A stretch of 64,000 bases of DNA from Piper betle (taxonomy: Eukaryota > Streptophyta > Magnoliopsida > Piperales > Piperaceae). Location of the stretch: contig JAURVB010001837.1 in NCBI GenBank assembly GCA_033002965.1, forward strand, positions 91,351-155,350, read 5' to 3'. Shown here in pieces: positions 45,341-58,183 of this stretch. The position numbers were made by a program, and so were the translations under genes. A model generated the notes under the pieces. The model was not told the origin of the DNA. It worked only from the letters and a program-made list of their open reading frames with translations, and searched no databases. The first letter of the stretch is position 1, and every line of letters starts with the position of its first letter.

Positions 45341-45734
45341 AACAGACTTTTACTTTATAGAAATCGGCGATAATAAACAGAAGCACCCATCTGCTTCAAA
45401 GGCCTTGGAGGAGAAATATCCTCCTGGGGATTCTTTTGCTAGCTCTGCAACCGGCTGTCTTCTGAGACAAGGTAATGTAGACCTTATATACGATCCATAT
45501 CATCCTATACTTTTTGTTTCGTCCTAGCTAATATGAAACAAGGGGTGGCTTGATCATGTTGATTGAGGGATACTGTCTATTTGGCTCGTGGGACTTTTTA
45601 CAGCATACTCGCCCATTCCATGTCCTACTCCTGTCATGCCATGAAAGGCCTCAAAGTTGTGTGGGACAGTCTGGAAGTATGAACAGGGACAAGCAAAAGA
45701 CCCTCACACAAAGTAAAAAAAGGTTAGTAGTGAT

Positions 45735-46248
45735 TAGAGGTGTAAATAAATCAAGCTTATTTGCAAGCATTTTATGTTCGGGTCGATTCAATTTAAACTC
45801 GTGCTTGTTAATTTTGTGCACAAAAAATATTCGACTTGAAATATATAACTCTTTGAATAATAGACAAAAATTGAGCTAAGGAGTGTTTGGTTTGGCTTGC
45901 ATCAAAACTTGAGCTTATTGTGTTCAAACTCGGAAAAATACTCAGCTCAATTTTACTCATCAATATTATTGAGGTCATATTGAATTTATATAGTGTTGGA
46001 AAGAAAATTTTGATCTTATGTAAGTCGAATACGAACCGAGAATAAATATTTGTTCAGCTCGAACTTGGCCGGAAAACATAACAAGCTAAATATAAGTCAA
46101 ACCTAAATATTATGAATTTTGAACGAGTTTAGCTCAACCTATAATACATTAAAACTCGTCAAGCTTTTACACAAGCTTAAACATGCTTGCAAAAAATTAG
46201 GTCGAATTCAAAAACAACCATACTTGGCTCGACTCATTTACACCCCTA
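45735..46248. mobile_element. hAT-like MITE, inverted relative to 4217-4705
   Basis: Starts TAGAGGTGTAAATAAATCAA and ends GACTCATTTACACCCCTA, so both termini are TAGGGGTGTAAA-type. The flanking octamers GTAGTGAT and GTCTTAAT agree at five of eight positions, a worn 8-bp duplication. Its inverted sequence reads like 4217-4705, including GGTTGTTTTTGAATTCGA and GCAAGCATG. Confidence 0.75.
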
Positions 46249-49200
46249 GTCTTAATAAGCTTCTTTTCCACATTTTTACTTTTTCTTTGTTTTGAAGTTG
46301 GCTTCTATTTATTTTAATGGTGAAGACTTAGGACGGTGGAATGGTGGGATCTTTGGGAGGCGACCATAGTTCTTAGAAGAGATTGTTGATGTATTGGGAT
46401 GTTTGTTGAAGTATTTGGTTGTATTGTGAGTTTGACAGGAATTCACAAGAAGGGACCCTTCTCATCTCAAAGGTGCAATCCAAGCTCCATGTCTCTGCTT
46501 TTTATCTCTTTGTTAGTGTTCTTTTTTTCCTCCTTAAATTGGCCGATGACCGACACAGTGGCCAGGTAATTGTCTTATTGTCTTAATTTACACCGAACTG
46601 TGTTGAAATGTTTGTATGCTGATATGCAAGCATGGCCATGGATTGTTGGGACCAAGGTGTCTACTGGGTCATACACCATTCCATTGTCCATCACATGTAT
46701 TTCTTCAGAGATGCGTTGGCTCTTGTACTGCATTGATCTCCATGCTGGTGCAGACGCTGTGATTGTGATGACATTTTAGCATCCAATGCTAGGCTTTCGA
46801 GCTCAGATGTAAGTGAGCTATTTTGGTCATCCAAGAGCCATTTTTGAACATTTAGCAACTAGCTAGTCCACGCCACACTAAACTGTGCCCTTAATTGCAT
46901 TACAGCTAAGTGAGATTTTACAAGCTTAGTAAGCGAACAACACCTACCTAATAAAAACTACAATATTCCACTTAAACGAGGCGCAGCTAAGTAAGGAGTG
47001 TTTAAAGATTGTCCATTATTATGTGAAGCAATGCTGTGAACGAACGCCCTTGTTGAACAATGATCCTTGCATTGATTCTAATAAAAGAATTAGGACAATT
47101 GGCACCCTATCATGAAGTGCCTTACACGATGTAAAAGGAAATTGAATTATAGAATGTTAAAGAGTTTTGTGATTAGTTAATTGAAAAAATGTTAGGTATC
47201 AGTGTATTAAAATGGTGGTGGTGCCATAGATGATAAAACTTGTTCAAGTTTATTAAATTAAACTATGGTCATCTTTGAATATCTATTAATGATGACACTT
47301 CTTTTATTCTAAGGTTTAACACAATTCTTTATCCCAGTTAATTTAAAAAAAACACAGTTGAGTCCACAAGTTTTTTTTTTCAATTATCAAGCAAGCCATC
47401 CCTTTTCTTACATGTACCAAGTAGCTTCTTCCTTCTCATTGTATTTGTATTATTGCTTCAAAAACATCTCATGACTCGACATTTCAACAATATATTTGTC
47501 GCCCCTATCCTCTTTGTAAAGAAAATACAAAATGATGGTTGGACTGACCCTTCCTGTAATAACATCACCAAACATGTAGAGAATACGCATCTACATGCCC
47601 AAATCAAGAACTTAGCAATACTCTATACACTATTTTTCTGATTCCTCTTTTCTACTGTACAAGAAGCCCCATAATTAGTTTATTCCTTGTTCTATTAAAA
47701 AACTTGTCCTTGGGGAATCCACTTTAGCTTCAATGGCACATCCTTTAAGATATGGAACTCAAGATTAATGCATATTAAACAAATCAAACCAGACTTATTA
47801 AATCAGAGTGGTGAGAATGTCAGAGGGCAAGAAAGCCTGAAGCAACACACCATGTCTTTTAAAAGGGCTCTATGTCTGCTACTCATGATATATACGACTC
47901 CTGTTTTGTTTTTTAACAACCATCTAATTATTTTAATAATGGAGTTTATAGACAATAATGCAGGGGTGGGTGGCCTGTTTTGGTTGAGCTTATCATAAAA
48001 TTTGTGAATGTATGAAGCCCCTCGGTTGGAATATGGAAGAGACTTGGCAGAGGGTCATGGATTCATACCAGCTAGCTACCATCTATGTATCAAGTTCTTG
48101 GTTTTTTAAAAGAAGTTCTAGTTAGGACCAAATAAGATGAGATATAGAGGAATATATTCCAATAAAGCTACATGCACATACTTAGTAAGTCATGAAATTA
48201 GGATAAACAATTATTAGTTGGGCTGCACTTTGGTAATTAATTAAAAGCAGAAATATGATATCACATTGTTTCTTATAAGTGAAGCTAGAAGTTATACATT
48301 ATATACAATTAAAATTAAATTATAAGTTAAACCAATTAAGGCGTGATTTATGGCTTGCTCATTGATAATTATGAGCTGATTACTCATCAACTCTGACAGA
48401 AAAGTTACTTTAGACTGGGTCATGTTGTAATGCACAATGTCAAATTGTGGAATGATCTCTCTTCCCCGCCAATCAGGGAGTAATTTTTAGTACTTCTAAA
48501 CGAAAGGGTGATTGAAAGTTTCACCAATTTGTGCTTTACTTAGTCTCATGCAATCAATAATTAGTGAACTTGTCACAAGTGATCTGTTGGCGTTTAGGAA
48601 AGAACCAAAGAAGTTGCTACTTGGAGAGGCTCTAATGTTGAACAGACAAGCAAAAAGGGTCCATAAAGAAACATAATTTTGGTTTCTTGCTAATCAAAGC
48701 TAATCCAAAGCCACAAGAAAAAACCAATAGCCACTAAAAAAACCTTGTTTAGTGGATGTAAAATGGGTTTTTAGTGCTATGCATTCCTTTCTTGATGGTG
48801 GATAAGAATTAAACAAGTGTAATCAGTGTATTAGTTTCAAAAGCATTAATAAAGTGGAAAACATTATTCAGTGGAAATAATAGGATAATTCAATACTATT
48901 GTGCATTCAAGTGGTCAAGATGATTATCATTATTGTTTTAATTAAGCTCTTTGGTATTTTGGGTAGGAAGGTGTTTAAGCTTGGAAATGGCAACACAGAC
49001 CCACCACAAACCTCCTACAAATTAGATTCTAGCTGTAGCCAGCTTTAGGGTTTAAAGCTAAAGATCACATAACAAGCTCAAGAAAAAAAAGTGTTAACAA
49101 ACTAGTGATGCATTAATGAGATAAGATATAGAAGAAAATAAAAAAGCTTGGATTAGGCCATGTCATTATGGTACATGTGAAGAAGAATTGGACATTTAGC

Positions 49201-50460
49201 ATTGAGGTGACCTACTTAAGTTGTCAATTCTTATTAGGATAATGTGAAGACGCTTAATTATAATACAAGTTATAAGCTTGTATGGAATTCGATTATAACC
49301 TTCGAGATAGCAGCTATCTAGGCTGTTCTTATACAATTAGATGACTTGTAAATTTATATTTTTACTGTTTGTTGTTGGGCTTATGATTAAATTTGTTAAC
49401 ATTGGCGAAAAAAATACAGGTCTATATCATCTTGGAGACGACGAAGGGCTTATATACTTTAGCATTTTTAATAGTGAAAATCCTGATCAGACTTGGAGTA
49501 GACAATTACCGAACCTTGTCAATTATGTTTCTGTCATTTTTTTAATCTTCACTTACTTATTCGTCCCACAATAAAATTGCCTCCATGGGTACATAATTAA
49601 ATTCATAAATAACGTTACAGACAAAACTATGTTTCTCTCGTGAAAGAGTAGACAGAGAATTTGAAGTCACCGCATCATCAAAGACAAGATTATCCAGCAA
49701 AATGACCAAATTGGCTGAGGAGTGCTTAAAAACAGTGGCGTTAGCATTCTGCACTGAGTTTGGACTCATGACCAATCGTGGGCTTTTGAGATCAAATTAA
49801 ACCATCTGTGATGGATTGGTTAAATCTGCATATGTGGTGCAACGCCTTAAGATGGCCCAAACAACAAAACAGCAAGAGGCTCGTAGTAGATTAATTTTTG
49901 CCTCAAAATTTTCTTGAACGCCTATGATTTCCATTCCCACATACAAGTTACCATAGATACCTGCATGTAAGTTGTAACCTGTCCTCAAAATAAAACTAAT
50001 AAACGTGTATTAAACAACATGTTCATAGGCCAGAACTATGCCCTACTCGCGAGAAAATGTAACGAAGATATACTAGATCAACACACGAGTGTACCATGGA
50101 ATATTGATATGGTTAATTCCATCTAGCGTGAGCATGCAGAGATGATATTGTGCATATGATCGTAGAATATAGTCTAAGATTCCAACGTATGCATGGCTCC
50201 TCGCATGCCATGCACAAATAGATCAACGTTGCGTCGATGGACGGGAGCCAGGCATTTTTCTATATATATATGTGCATCGAGGCGAACATATAAATGTAGG
50301 GGAAGATCACATTAGCATGGTGAATGTACGAAGAGAATGATTATAAAAGAAAGCGAGCGGGAATTAGGGGAAATCGATTATGAAGAAGCTACAGAAATGA
50401 TTGGCCAACTTGAGTCTGCAGAAAGAAGATGTAAATGAAGCAATTGTACCTTCTGAAACA
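46249..50460. other. AT-rich intergenic DNA, no recognised gene
   Basis: No domain or repeat family was recognised over this 4.2 kb. Short stretches bordered by AG and GT (for example 46441-46472) read open but cannot be joined into a known protein. Isolated open frames of 60-80 codons show no family features. Confidence 0.4.
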
Positions 50461-50466
50461 GATGGC

Positions 50467-50758
50467 TATAAAACCGAAAACTTAACTGATCACCATCTTT
50501 TCTTGTTCACTTGGGCTCTTCCTCATTCTGTTTCCTTCAGGGGAACATTCAAGTTCAATTTAATGAGAAGATCATGAGAGATTGAAAGGAAGAGATGGAT
50601 GAGCAAGAAGGGTTGAGCTTGGGTAAGTTGCATTTAGCTCAAACACGGCTAATACAGAAGGAAGAGATTTGGGGGAGATGATGGGCACACATGATATGGG
50701 TTGTTTCTTCTAACGTTTTTCTCTACCAGATTCTCCCAAAAGCCGTATGGTCATTCAG
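50467..50758 (+). other. possible gene start: TATA box and two mini-exons
   Basis: TATAAAA at 50467-50473 is followed by ATG 50596. Exon 50596-50623 ends at GG/GTAAGT, a strong donor. The stretch 50730-50758, between CTCTACCAG and GTATG, continues the frame, giving MDEQEGLSLDSPKSRMVIQ. The splice sites are good but the peptide is too short to classify, and I could not find further exons. It may be a real unrecognised gene or chance. Confidence 0.25.
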
Positions 50759-52444
50759 GTATGTCTCCTCGTTTGGAGCATAAAAGCAACCAGATTTTTG
50801 TTCTGAAACAGATCATATGTCTGGAGTGCTTGGCAGAGATGGATTCCTCATCCTTTTTCCGCTGTCATGAACCAAGAAATAACTTCTCTAATTACACTTT
50901 GGCCTGTTATTCAATATTGAATATATCAAGTAAGAAAAAATTGGATGGTGCACCATGAAATGAAAGGTTTGGTTATGCACTCTATTTTCCACTTGCAAAT
51001 CTTTGGTCATGGCTGCTCTCACTTTAGATCGTTCATACATTTCTAGCGCAATCAGAATGTTGTCCTTCAGTTCTTGTTAATAAATGAAGAAACAGATTGG
51101 CATGTAGAAAGAGATGGAGTTAGGCAACTCTCATTTTATCTAAACTACAGGTAAAAGCTACTTAGATACATAATCAAAACTTTGGGGTTTTGTGCAGATT
51201 TGAGATGCGCAAATGTCCTCGTAAATATGTAGCCATTAATAATACAAATCTCACATATATGAACAGTTAAATTCATTATTCAACCATCCCCAAGATTAGA
51301 TCAGCTCATATAGACAAGCCTTGTGGTATCTCTTATATGTATGAAAAACTATCAATGATAGAAATTGACAGTAAGGCAACACATTGTAGTCCCAGATTCC
51401 CAATTACGAAAGAATTTTGTTTAGCAAAATTGTTAAAGATATGGACAGGATTGACAGGAAATTAAATCTAGGCTTGCAACTTAAATTTTCCTTTCCACAG
51501 CAGGGACTCAGCTGATCAAAGGAGATTGTGCAGACAAAGACGGAGGACAAGGATCTTAGTTGAGGCAAGAAACACTAAAAAAGAAAAATGATGGTTTTTA
51601 AAGTAGTTTTAAAAAAAATTTAACTTAAAAAATTCTCCAAATCGACTATATAGTTTATCGAGTCAAAATCCACGAATGACTCTATACTAATTAATTTTAC
51701 AATTTATTCTCCAAGTCAATTTATAAAAGTTTTTAAAATATATTATATTTTTTATAGATTAGTTTAAGTCAATATTTTTAATTTATGTAAATTATATACT
51801 TATCAAATTCAAGTGTCAAGAAAATAAAATGTACTAATTTTATATAATTATTTATTTACTTAATTAAAATTTTAATATAATTGACTCTGGGTTAATTTAA
51901 AGTCGACTCTGCTTTATGACATACTAAGTCGAGTTTAAATGTTAAAGTTTTTAAACTATGATTTTAAATGGTAAAATTATGTTAAAATACCAAAGAATGA
52001 CAAATTCATCAAGTGCTGAGTAATTAAACTACTCAAATTTTTTTATAACTTTGTGAACAGAGATGGGAGAGCTTTATTTGGGGTCCAAAAGAATTCTAAG
52101 AGTTTTCAACCGTCAGAAAGTTGAACAGGAAGATTTATGCAATAACGTTATAAAAAATTAAAACATCAAAAAAAAATAGTGAAGATGCTGGACTTGGAGC
52201 TTAGTTGAGGCCAAGGAACATCAAAATTTGGTACATAAAAATTGGGAAAAAGATGAAAGACAAATTCATAAAAAGAAATAACGGTGGCTTAATTCACTAC
52301 TCATGATTTAAGGGTGATCATGCACGTTATTCGCAAATAAAAAGGATGACCTAAATACCTCTGCATAAGTTGGGTTTGGGTGAAAAGTTATTTTTCTTCG
52401 AAAAAATGATAAGATTTGTTAAAGGCAACAACTTATCTTACCTA

Positions 52445-52950
52445 TTCTTATTATTAATAAAAAAGACACTCACTACTGGCCCGACGATTAAAATTGAGGG
52501 ATTTAATTAATCAAAATACAACACAAATAAAAAATAATAAATCAAGTTATTATAGTTTATCTTTTCATTTAATTATGATATATCTTTAAAATCAATCAGA
52601 ATTTATATCTAAGATGTTACATCATTAAAGTATATCTCATTATTTACTAAGATTTTATTTATAAAATTAAAATTTCAGTGTAGAATAAGTCATGCATGGT
52701 GGCTTCCTAGTATTAATAAAAAAAGCGACTCAATATGATTAAAATTAGAAGCTTTAACTAATCAAGATATAATAAAAAATAAGAATTAATAAATTAAATT
52801 ATTATAATTTATATTCTTTTTAAATTAAGATGTATCTTTAAAATTATTCAGAATCTATAATTAAGATATTAAATTATTATAACTTATCTCATTATTTAAC
52901 TAAAATTTATTTATAAAAATTTAACTTATATGCAGTACAAGTCTCGGGGG
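52445..52950. repeat. AT-rich repeat, two tandem units of about 245 bp
   Basis: Units 52445-52690 and 52709-52950 both start ATTAATAAAAAA and share TATCTTTAAAAT, a TCAGAAT.TATA core and ATCTCATTATTTA before ending near AAATTT(C/A)A. They are related to the blocks at 28375-28880 and 32745-33250. Confidence 0.6.
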
Positions 52951-53670
52951 GATGCCTTGCCTAATTTATATAAAGAACATTCTTGGTCGTCGGTCCTTGA
53001 TCTTTGAAGTTTGAAGCGTGTCAATGAAAACATCTCATTTTTTTAAAAAAATTGACGGCGTCATCTCCGTTCTTTTTTATTATTTTGTGAAGTTGAGTTT
53101 GACTGCAAAATTAGGCGTAAATTCAGACCGGGCGACGTACACGTTGAACAAGATGGACGGTGCAGATCACATACCCAGGTCAAAACCTCCACCTACCCTT
53201 GATAAGCAGGAGGAGACTAAGTCATCACTTGAATTTGACATTTGAATTTGTATCAACTCTCCCGAAAAAAATTATTTATTTATGTATAAAAAATCCCTTT
53301 GTATATAATATAATGGTCATCACTTGCTCTTAGCTTTTGCTTCATGTTTTTCTTGTTTGTTTTCTTTTAGAGATTTTTGTGCATGTTTCATGCAAATGAT
53401 CATCCAAGTTCCTAATTAGTTCTCTTTCTGTTGATCAGGATTCAATATATCACTCGTTTGTTGCATCCTAACACTCCCTTGAATTTTTGGGGCAGTGGGT
53501 CTTCTTGATTTTCACACTCAAACGATGCAGGAAATCATTCTCAACAACGCTCTCAGGGCAAACAGGCCGCGAGCACCCACCACCTCCCCGAAAGCACGGC
53601 TATTTCTACCTGGTCCGCACAAGCAGGTACGGCTGGTCCGATCTTTCCCAACTATGGGCAACAAGGAGTA

Positions 53671-55058
53671 GTGTCGGATGTGGTTGCAGAGGTACCATCA
53701 CTCTATCAAGCTTCCATCCCTGATGTTGTGGTGAAGATGTTTGGCCTATGGGGTATGGAGTCGGAGTTGAAGCAATTGCGAAAGCTGCTCGCGAAGATCA
53801 AACTGGTTTATAAAGATGGCGAACGTCAAATGTCTAGGAAGGAGCTTGTGGGCATTTGGATGGAAGAGGTGAAGGAAGCGGCTCATTGTTTGGACGAGAT
53901 GAGTTTTGAGGTCCAACGCCTGCATAAACTGCTGCAAAAAGGTGACATGCTCAAAATCAACCTCCCCTTGTTCAGGCCACAAATTGTGTCTAAGTTAAAC
54001 AAGCTCGTGGACAAGCTTCAAGCGCTTGTTGGAGAGGCTAGTGAATATGGACTCAAACATGAGGAGAACTCGCCTTTCAGCAGGCCTCAAACAAGTAGCT
54101 CGGTAGCTATCTGTGAGCTATTTGGCAGAGATAAAGAAAATGGGAGTTTTATAAATTGGCTGCTTGGTGAAGATTATCGAAGCGCTAGAAATTATTCAGT
54201 GTTTGGGATTGAGGGTGTGGCCGGGATAGGCAAGACCACACTTGCCGAACTTGCCTTCCACGACCATATAGTGAAGGATGAGTTTGATTTGAGATGTTGG
54301 GTTACTGTGGCAGGGAGTTCACTTATAAGAGGCTACTTGCAGATATGTACACCTTTGTTACTGGATATCATCACCATCATATAAGCCCAGCCGAATTACT
54401 TCATAAGATTGAGGACATGGTAAGTGGTAAAAAATGTCTAATTGTCCTAGATGATGTGCGGTCCGTGAGGGACGAGGATTGGGTACATCTAAAAGCTACT
54501 CTTAGTCATTGCGGGATAGGAAGTATTGTTCTTGTTACCACCAGATTCCATGATGTTCTTCGGGCAATGAACTGTTTGTCAATCTACAAATTAGGGTGTT
54601 TGGATGATGCAAGTAGCTGGGGTCTGTTCAGGAATGAGGCATTTGGGCAGACCAAGGTGAATGCAGGGTTGGAAGTAATAGGGAGAAGAATTGTGCAAAA
54701 GTGCAAGGGGGTTCCCCTAGTAATCAAGGTTCTTGCGTCAATGCTACGTGAAAGTGCAGAGGAGGAGAAATGGCTCAACATATTAGCGAGCAACTTTTGG
54801 AGTATACTAGCTGAGGATTATAAGATTGACAACTTGGAGGGTTTGAAGGACCTTCTTAGCGAAAATGTAAGGAGGCAGAGAAACCCAAATAGAAGCTGGT
54901 CAGAAAGAATAGGAAGGGAAATGATTCAGATTGAACCGAATAGGTTGTGTAGTCTTCAAATGGCTTCTATGTTGTTGATGATGACCATGACAGTGATAAT
55001 GGCGAGGATTATGATGATCATGAAAGAGATTCTAGAGTTGAAGAAAGGTGCACAGTGA
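53671..55058 (+). pseudogene. CC-NB-ARC (NLR) resistance-gene fragment, frameshifted and lacking LRRs
   Basis: The first frame (53671-54384) gives a coiled-coil-like N-terminus with MESELKQLRKLLAKIK and EVKEAAHCLDEMSFEVQRL. The P-loop GVAGIGKTTLAELAFHDHIV follows near 54215, then FDLRCWVTV. A frameshift near 54310 moves the reading to the next frame, where REFTYKRLLADM, the kinase-2 motif KKCLIVLDDV (near 54430), GSIVLVTTR, the RNBS-C-like LGCLDDASSWGLFRNEAF and the GLPL-type CKGVPLVIKVLASML appear in normal order. The frame then drifts into unrelated sequence and ends at 55058. There is no MHD motif and no LRR. The N-terminus lacks a convincing ATG because an in-frame stop at 53668 precedes it. 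Intact relatives are intracellular immune receptors. This copy is a remnant. Confidence 0.88.
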
Positions 55059-55159
55059 CGGATTAGCTATAGTTTGTGAATTTTGAACTCTTGTTTAAAA
55101 GATGTTATCTTAACGCTGGCAATAGAATGCGTGTGTCTGTGTATATAAGCCGAAGGTAG

Positions 55160-56600
55160 TAATGCTCTCACGGAATTGTGGCCACCGGATCCAACGGACC
55201 TGTGCGTCGGTAGTTTCGCCCATTCCCGCCTCCCGCCCTCCTTGCGCACCAAGTTCCCACCCTACCTCCTGCCCTCCCGCTCCTGCCTCCCGCGCACCTA
55301 GCTCCCGCCATCCCGCCCGCACACCAGCTCATTCCCTATAAAACGCCGCCACCGGACAGCCCTTGCCACCCATCCCCCTGGCGCCCTCCGCAAAACCCTC
55401 CTCCACCCCGGCACCCCCGGGCCCTCCCCTAACTGCCCCCCAGCCCCTCCCTTCCCCTGTGCTGCTGCCCCACACCCTCCCCACTGGCCCCCAGCCCTCC
55501 CCCCACTACCTCCCGGCCCCTCCCCCCACCCGCCCCCACCGCCCCCCCTGGCCCCTCCCCCCCACCGCCCCCTGGTCCCTCCCCTGCCGCCCCCTAGCCC
55601 CTCCCCTCCCCTGGTCGCATGCCACCACCACTCCAACCCCCTCTTCCACCGCCCTCCCCCGCCGCCGCCGCCGCCCGGGACAATCTCCGCCGCGGCCCCC
55701 TGGCGCTACCTGCCACTGCGCTCCCAACTCGTGTCAATAAAAAAAATTGACTCAATCTCCACTCCCAGACGCCCTGACGTGCCAAACTCGTCACAAGAGG
55801 GTGTGCTATTTTAACGTTGAATTTTTTGTTCATAGGCTTCAATGGCAACATTTATAATCATCTGATTAAATAAAACAGTTAATTTTTCTACACAATGAAA
55901 ATAAAAATTGTTGACCACATAATTGTTGAGTTGATTTATTGTACTTATGTTTCAGAAATATATATTTTCAGGTCAAAAATATTTGTGAGTGGAGTCGAGG
56001 TGGCCAAAATTACATCTGCCAACAAAGAATAAATCTAGCTGAATACGAGAATCAGGTAAGAGTTAAGCCTTTGACTTAATTAAAAAATATTTAGTGTGAC
56101 TATTTTAATTGAAAATATTCTTAGATTTTATAAATTTTGTATATTTTTAGGGGCGAATGTTAAAGCAGTAATGCAGAACGACTATGATAGCTCTGGATTT
56201 GTAAAGTTTGTACTTGTATTCACCATATGGAAGATAGTTAAATGAGATGGGTTTCGTGTGTTTTGCTTCTGATGTATTTAAATGTTATCAGAATATATAA
56301 GAGAATGCTATTTTTACAAAAATATTGATTGCATATTTAATTTTACAACCTTTTACCGAGTTAAGACGCATTATTTACATGAGGCGAGACAGAGTCAAGT
56401 TTTTATTTATTCGAGTATGAAATGATTCAATTTTTTATTTACGTAATTCGAGTTATGACCAAGTCAATTTTTTATTTACTTCACTCAAGTCGAAACCAAG
56501 GCATTTTTTTATTAACTTGACTCAAGTTTATTGAGTCGAGTCGGAACGAGTCAATTTTTTATTTACTTGACACGAGTCCAGTGGCCTAGATTTTGCAACG
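55160..56600. repeat. GC-rich block with 37-bp repeats, same kind as 1-812
   Basis: A C-rich core (55190-55730) with long C-runs is followed by GTGTCAATAAAAAAAATTGA at 55735. Several reverse copies of the 37-bp repeat (GAGTCAATTTTTTATTTACT) lie at 56385-56585. The arrangement suggests an element with inverted repeat arms around a GC-rich core. Between them, 55977-56055 and 56151-56245 are AG/GT-bordered open stretches (ICEWSRGGQNYICQQRINLA) of unknown origin. Confidence 0.5.
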
Positions 56601-56615
56601 CACCATAAGGCTGCC

Positions 56616-56617
<2 letters not shown>

Positions 56618-56669
<52 letters not shown>
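56618..56669. repeat. (TA)n microsatellite
   Basis: About 26 uninterrupted TA units directly after CGCACCATAAGGCTGCCCGA. It lies at the edge of the 37-bp-repeat element, as (TA)n tracts do at other GC-cored elements in the window. Confidence 0.9.
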
Positions 56670-56670
<1 letters not shown>

Positions 56671-57087
56671 GGACCAACTATGCAATTATCTTATGTAAGC
56701 TATGCTAGAATTGGTTGAAGGCTTTTCAGTAAAACACTTCAGTCAATGAGATTGAAGGACAGCCGTATCCCCAATTGATGTGTGTATCAAATCCCTGTTT
56801 TATTATGTGTTGCATCCGTTTGAAGGTCATATACTTAGCATCCATGGATATATTAATCAATTATTTGTTTACCTTAGTTGGGCATCTCTGATTTTTAACA
56901 TTTTCTTTTGTTACCGGTTGCAAGACAACATTTCAAGGATGTCACACAAAGCAGAAATGTATAGAAATGTTGTAGCCTCACAAAAAAGCAGGGGAGATGA
57001 AGAAGAGATGATGGATCTTAATCCATGCGGACGATTACATGGTCTTGTACAATGGTGCTTGATGAAGTTTCAACTCTGGCTATTTGC

Positions 57088-58111
57088 TCAAGGCACAATG
57101 GATCTGGGGATGATAATGTCACCGATGTTGTTGTGCCATGGATCAGCCAAATGGGTGGCCAGGTTCTCCAGGGGCCCTGTCCCTGGGTATGCTGATTGTT
57201 GAACGCAGAAACCCACAAAAGCCAACAAAGCAAGCCGTCCTACATTGAATTAGAACACCGTTAGCAACACCTTCAATTGATCTATCACACAAGACAAGAA
57301 GAGCTTGGAAAAACAGAAGTGTGACCATTACCATTCTTGATCTCCTTGACCTTGTACTCTTGGAACTTGACAGGGTCCTTGGAGTAGCCGAGGGGATCAA
57401 AGGCACCACCGGGGTACTTCTTCTTCTCGGTGTCTTTCTCAATGCTGCGCTGGTGCTCAACAAAAGCTATGGCGAGGAATTCAATCACCAGAATGGTGGG
57501 GAGTGTGCCCCATGGCACTGGGTTGCCAAGGTAGGTAGCTTGGCCTCCAGGTACAGCAGCCCACTCTTGAGCTTTCACCCAGTTGCCCAGCCCCAAAGCC
57601 TCTGGAACCAAGATCCCAGGCTGCACCAATTCATGGGTTTTAGCAAGTTTTAGTTAGTAGAGATTATGGCCATGGCAAACAAACTAAGGAGGAGCATAAA
57701 ACTCGTTTTATTTTCTTGATGACTTACAACAGCAAGCATTGCCCATCTGCAGTGAATGAGCTCAGACTCCTTGAACCTCTCCAGATTCTGTGGAACCTCC
57801 CCAAGGCGAAGTGGGTCGAAGCCAAAGTCTCTGAGCAAAAACAGTCATCAGAACATTTCAAACTATAAGTGTCTGTGAATTCAAGTATGTCAGAAGGGAG
57901 ATGAAAAGTGCGCGTACCCAGGAGCAGAGCCGTCAAGGTAAGGAGGGCGGGGCTGGCCGGGCATCCAGTCGGCAGACATAGTGAAGCGTGACGAAGCATT
58001 GGAAAAGGCAGTGGGGAGAGCGAGGGCGGTGGCGAAGGAGGACTTGGAGGAGGAGAGGAGGGTGGGGAACGTGCCAGCCACCCCACAGCTTCTCATAGCA
58101 GTCGACGCCAT
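57088..58111 (-). CDS. LHCA1: photosystem I chlorophyll a/b-binding protein LHCA1
   Basis: Four exons on the minus strand (58111-57918, 57830-57728, 57620-57332, 57239-57088), all with GT-AG introns, encode 245 residues. The N-terminus [20 protein letters not shown] is a chloroplast transit peptide. The mature part begins around [20 protein letters not shown]. Thylakoid helix B carries the chlorophyll-binding [14 protein letters not shown] and helix A carries [16 protein letters not shown]. The stretches [16 protein letters not shown] and [20 protein letters not shown] are diagnostic of LHCA1 rather than other LHCs. The protein is part of the LHCI belt that funnels energy to photosystem I. 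Length and motifs match the family and nothing appears broken. A light-response promoter module lies upstream. Confidence 0.97.
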
Positions 58112-58183
58112 TGCTCCTCCTCTCCCACACAAGGGCAAGCTTCCACAATATCAAAGCTGTGGACGCAGAGAACCCCGGTTATG

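Noticed and set aside
57018..57653. Plus-strand open frames over the LHCA1 gene
   Set aside because: They are antisense shadows of the LHCA1 exons.
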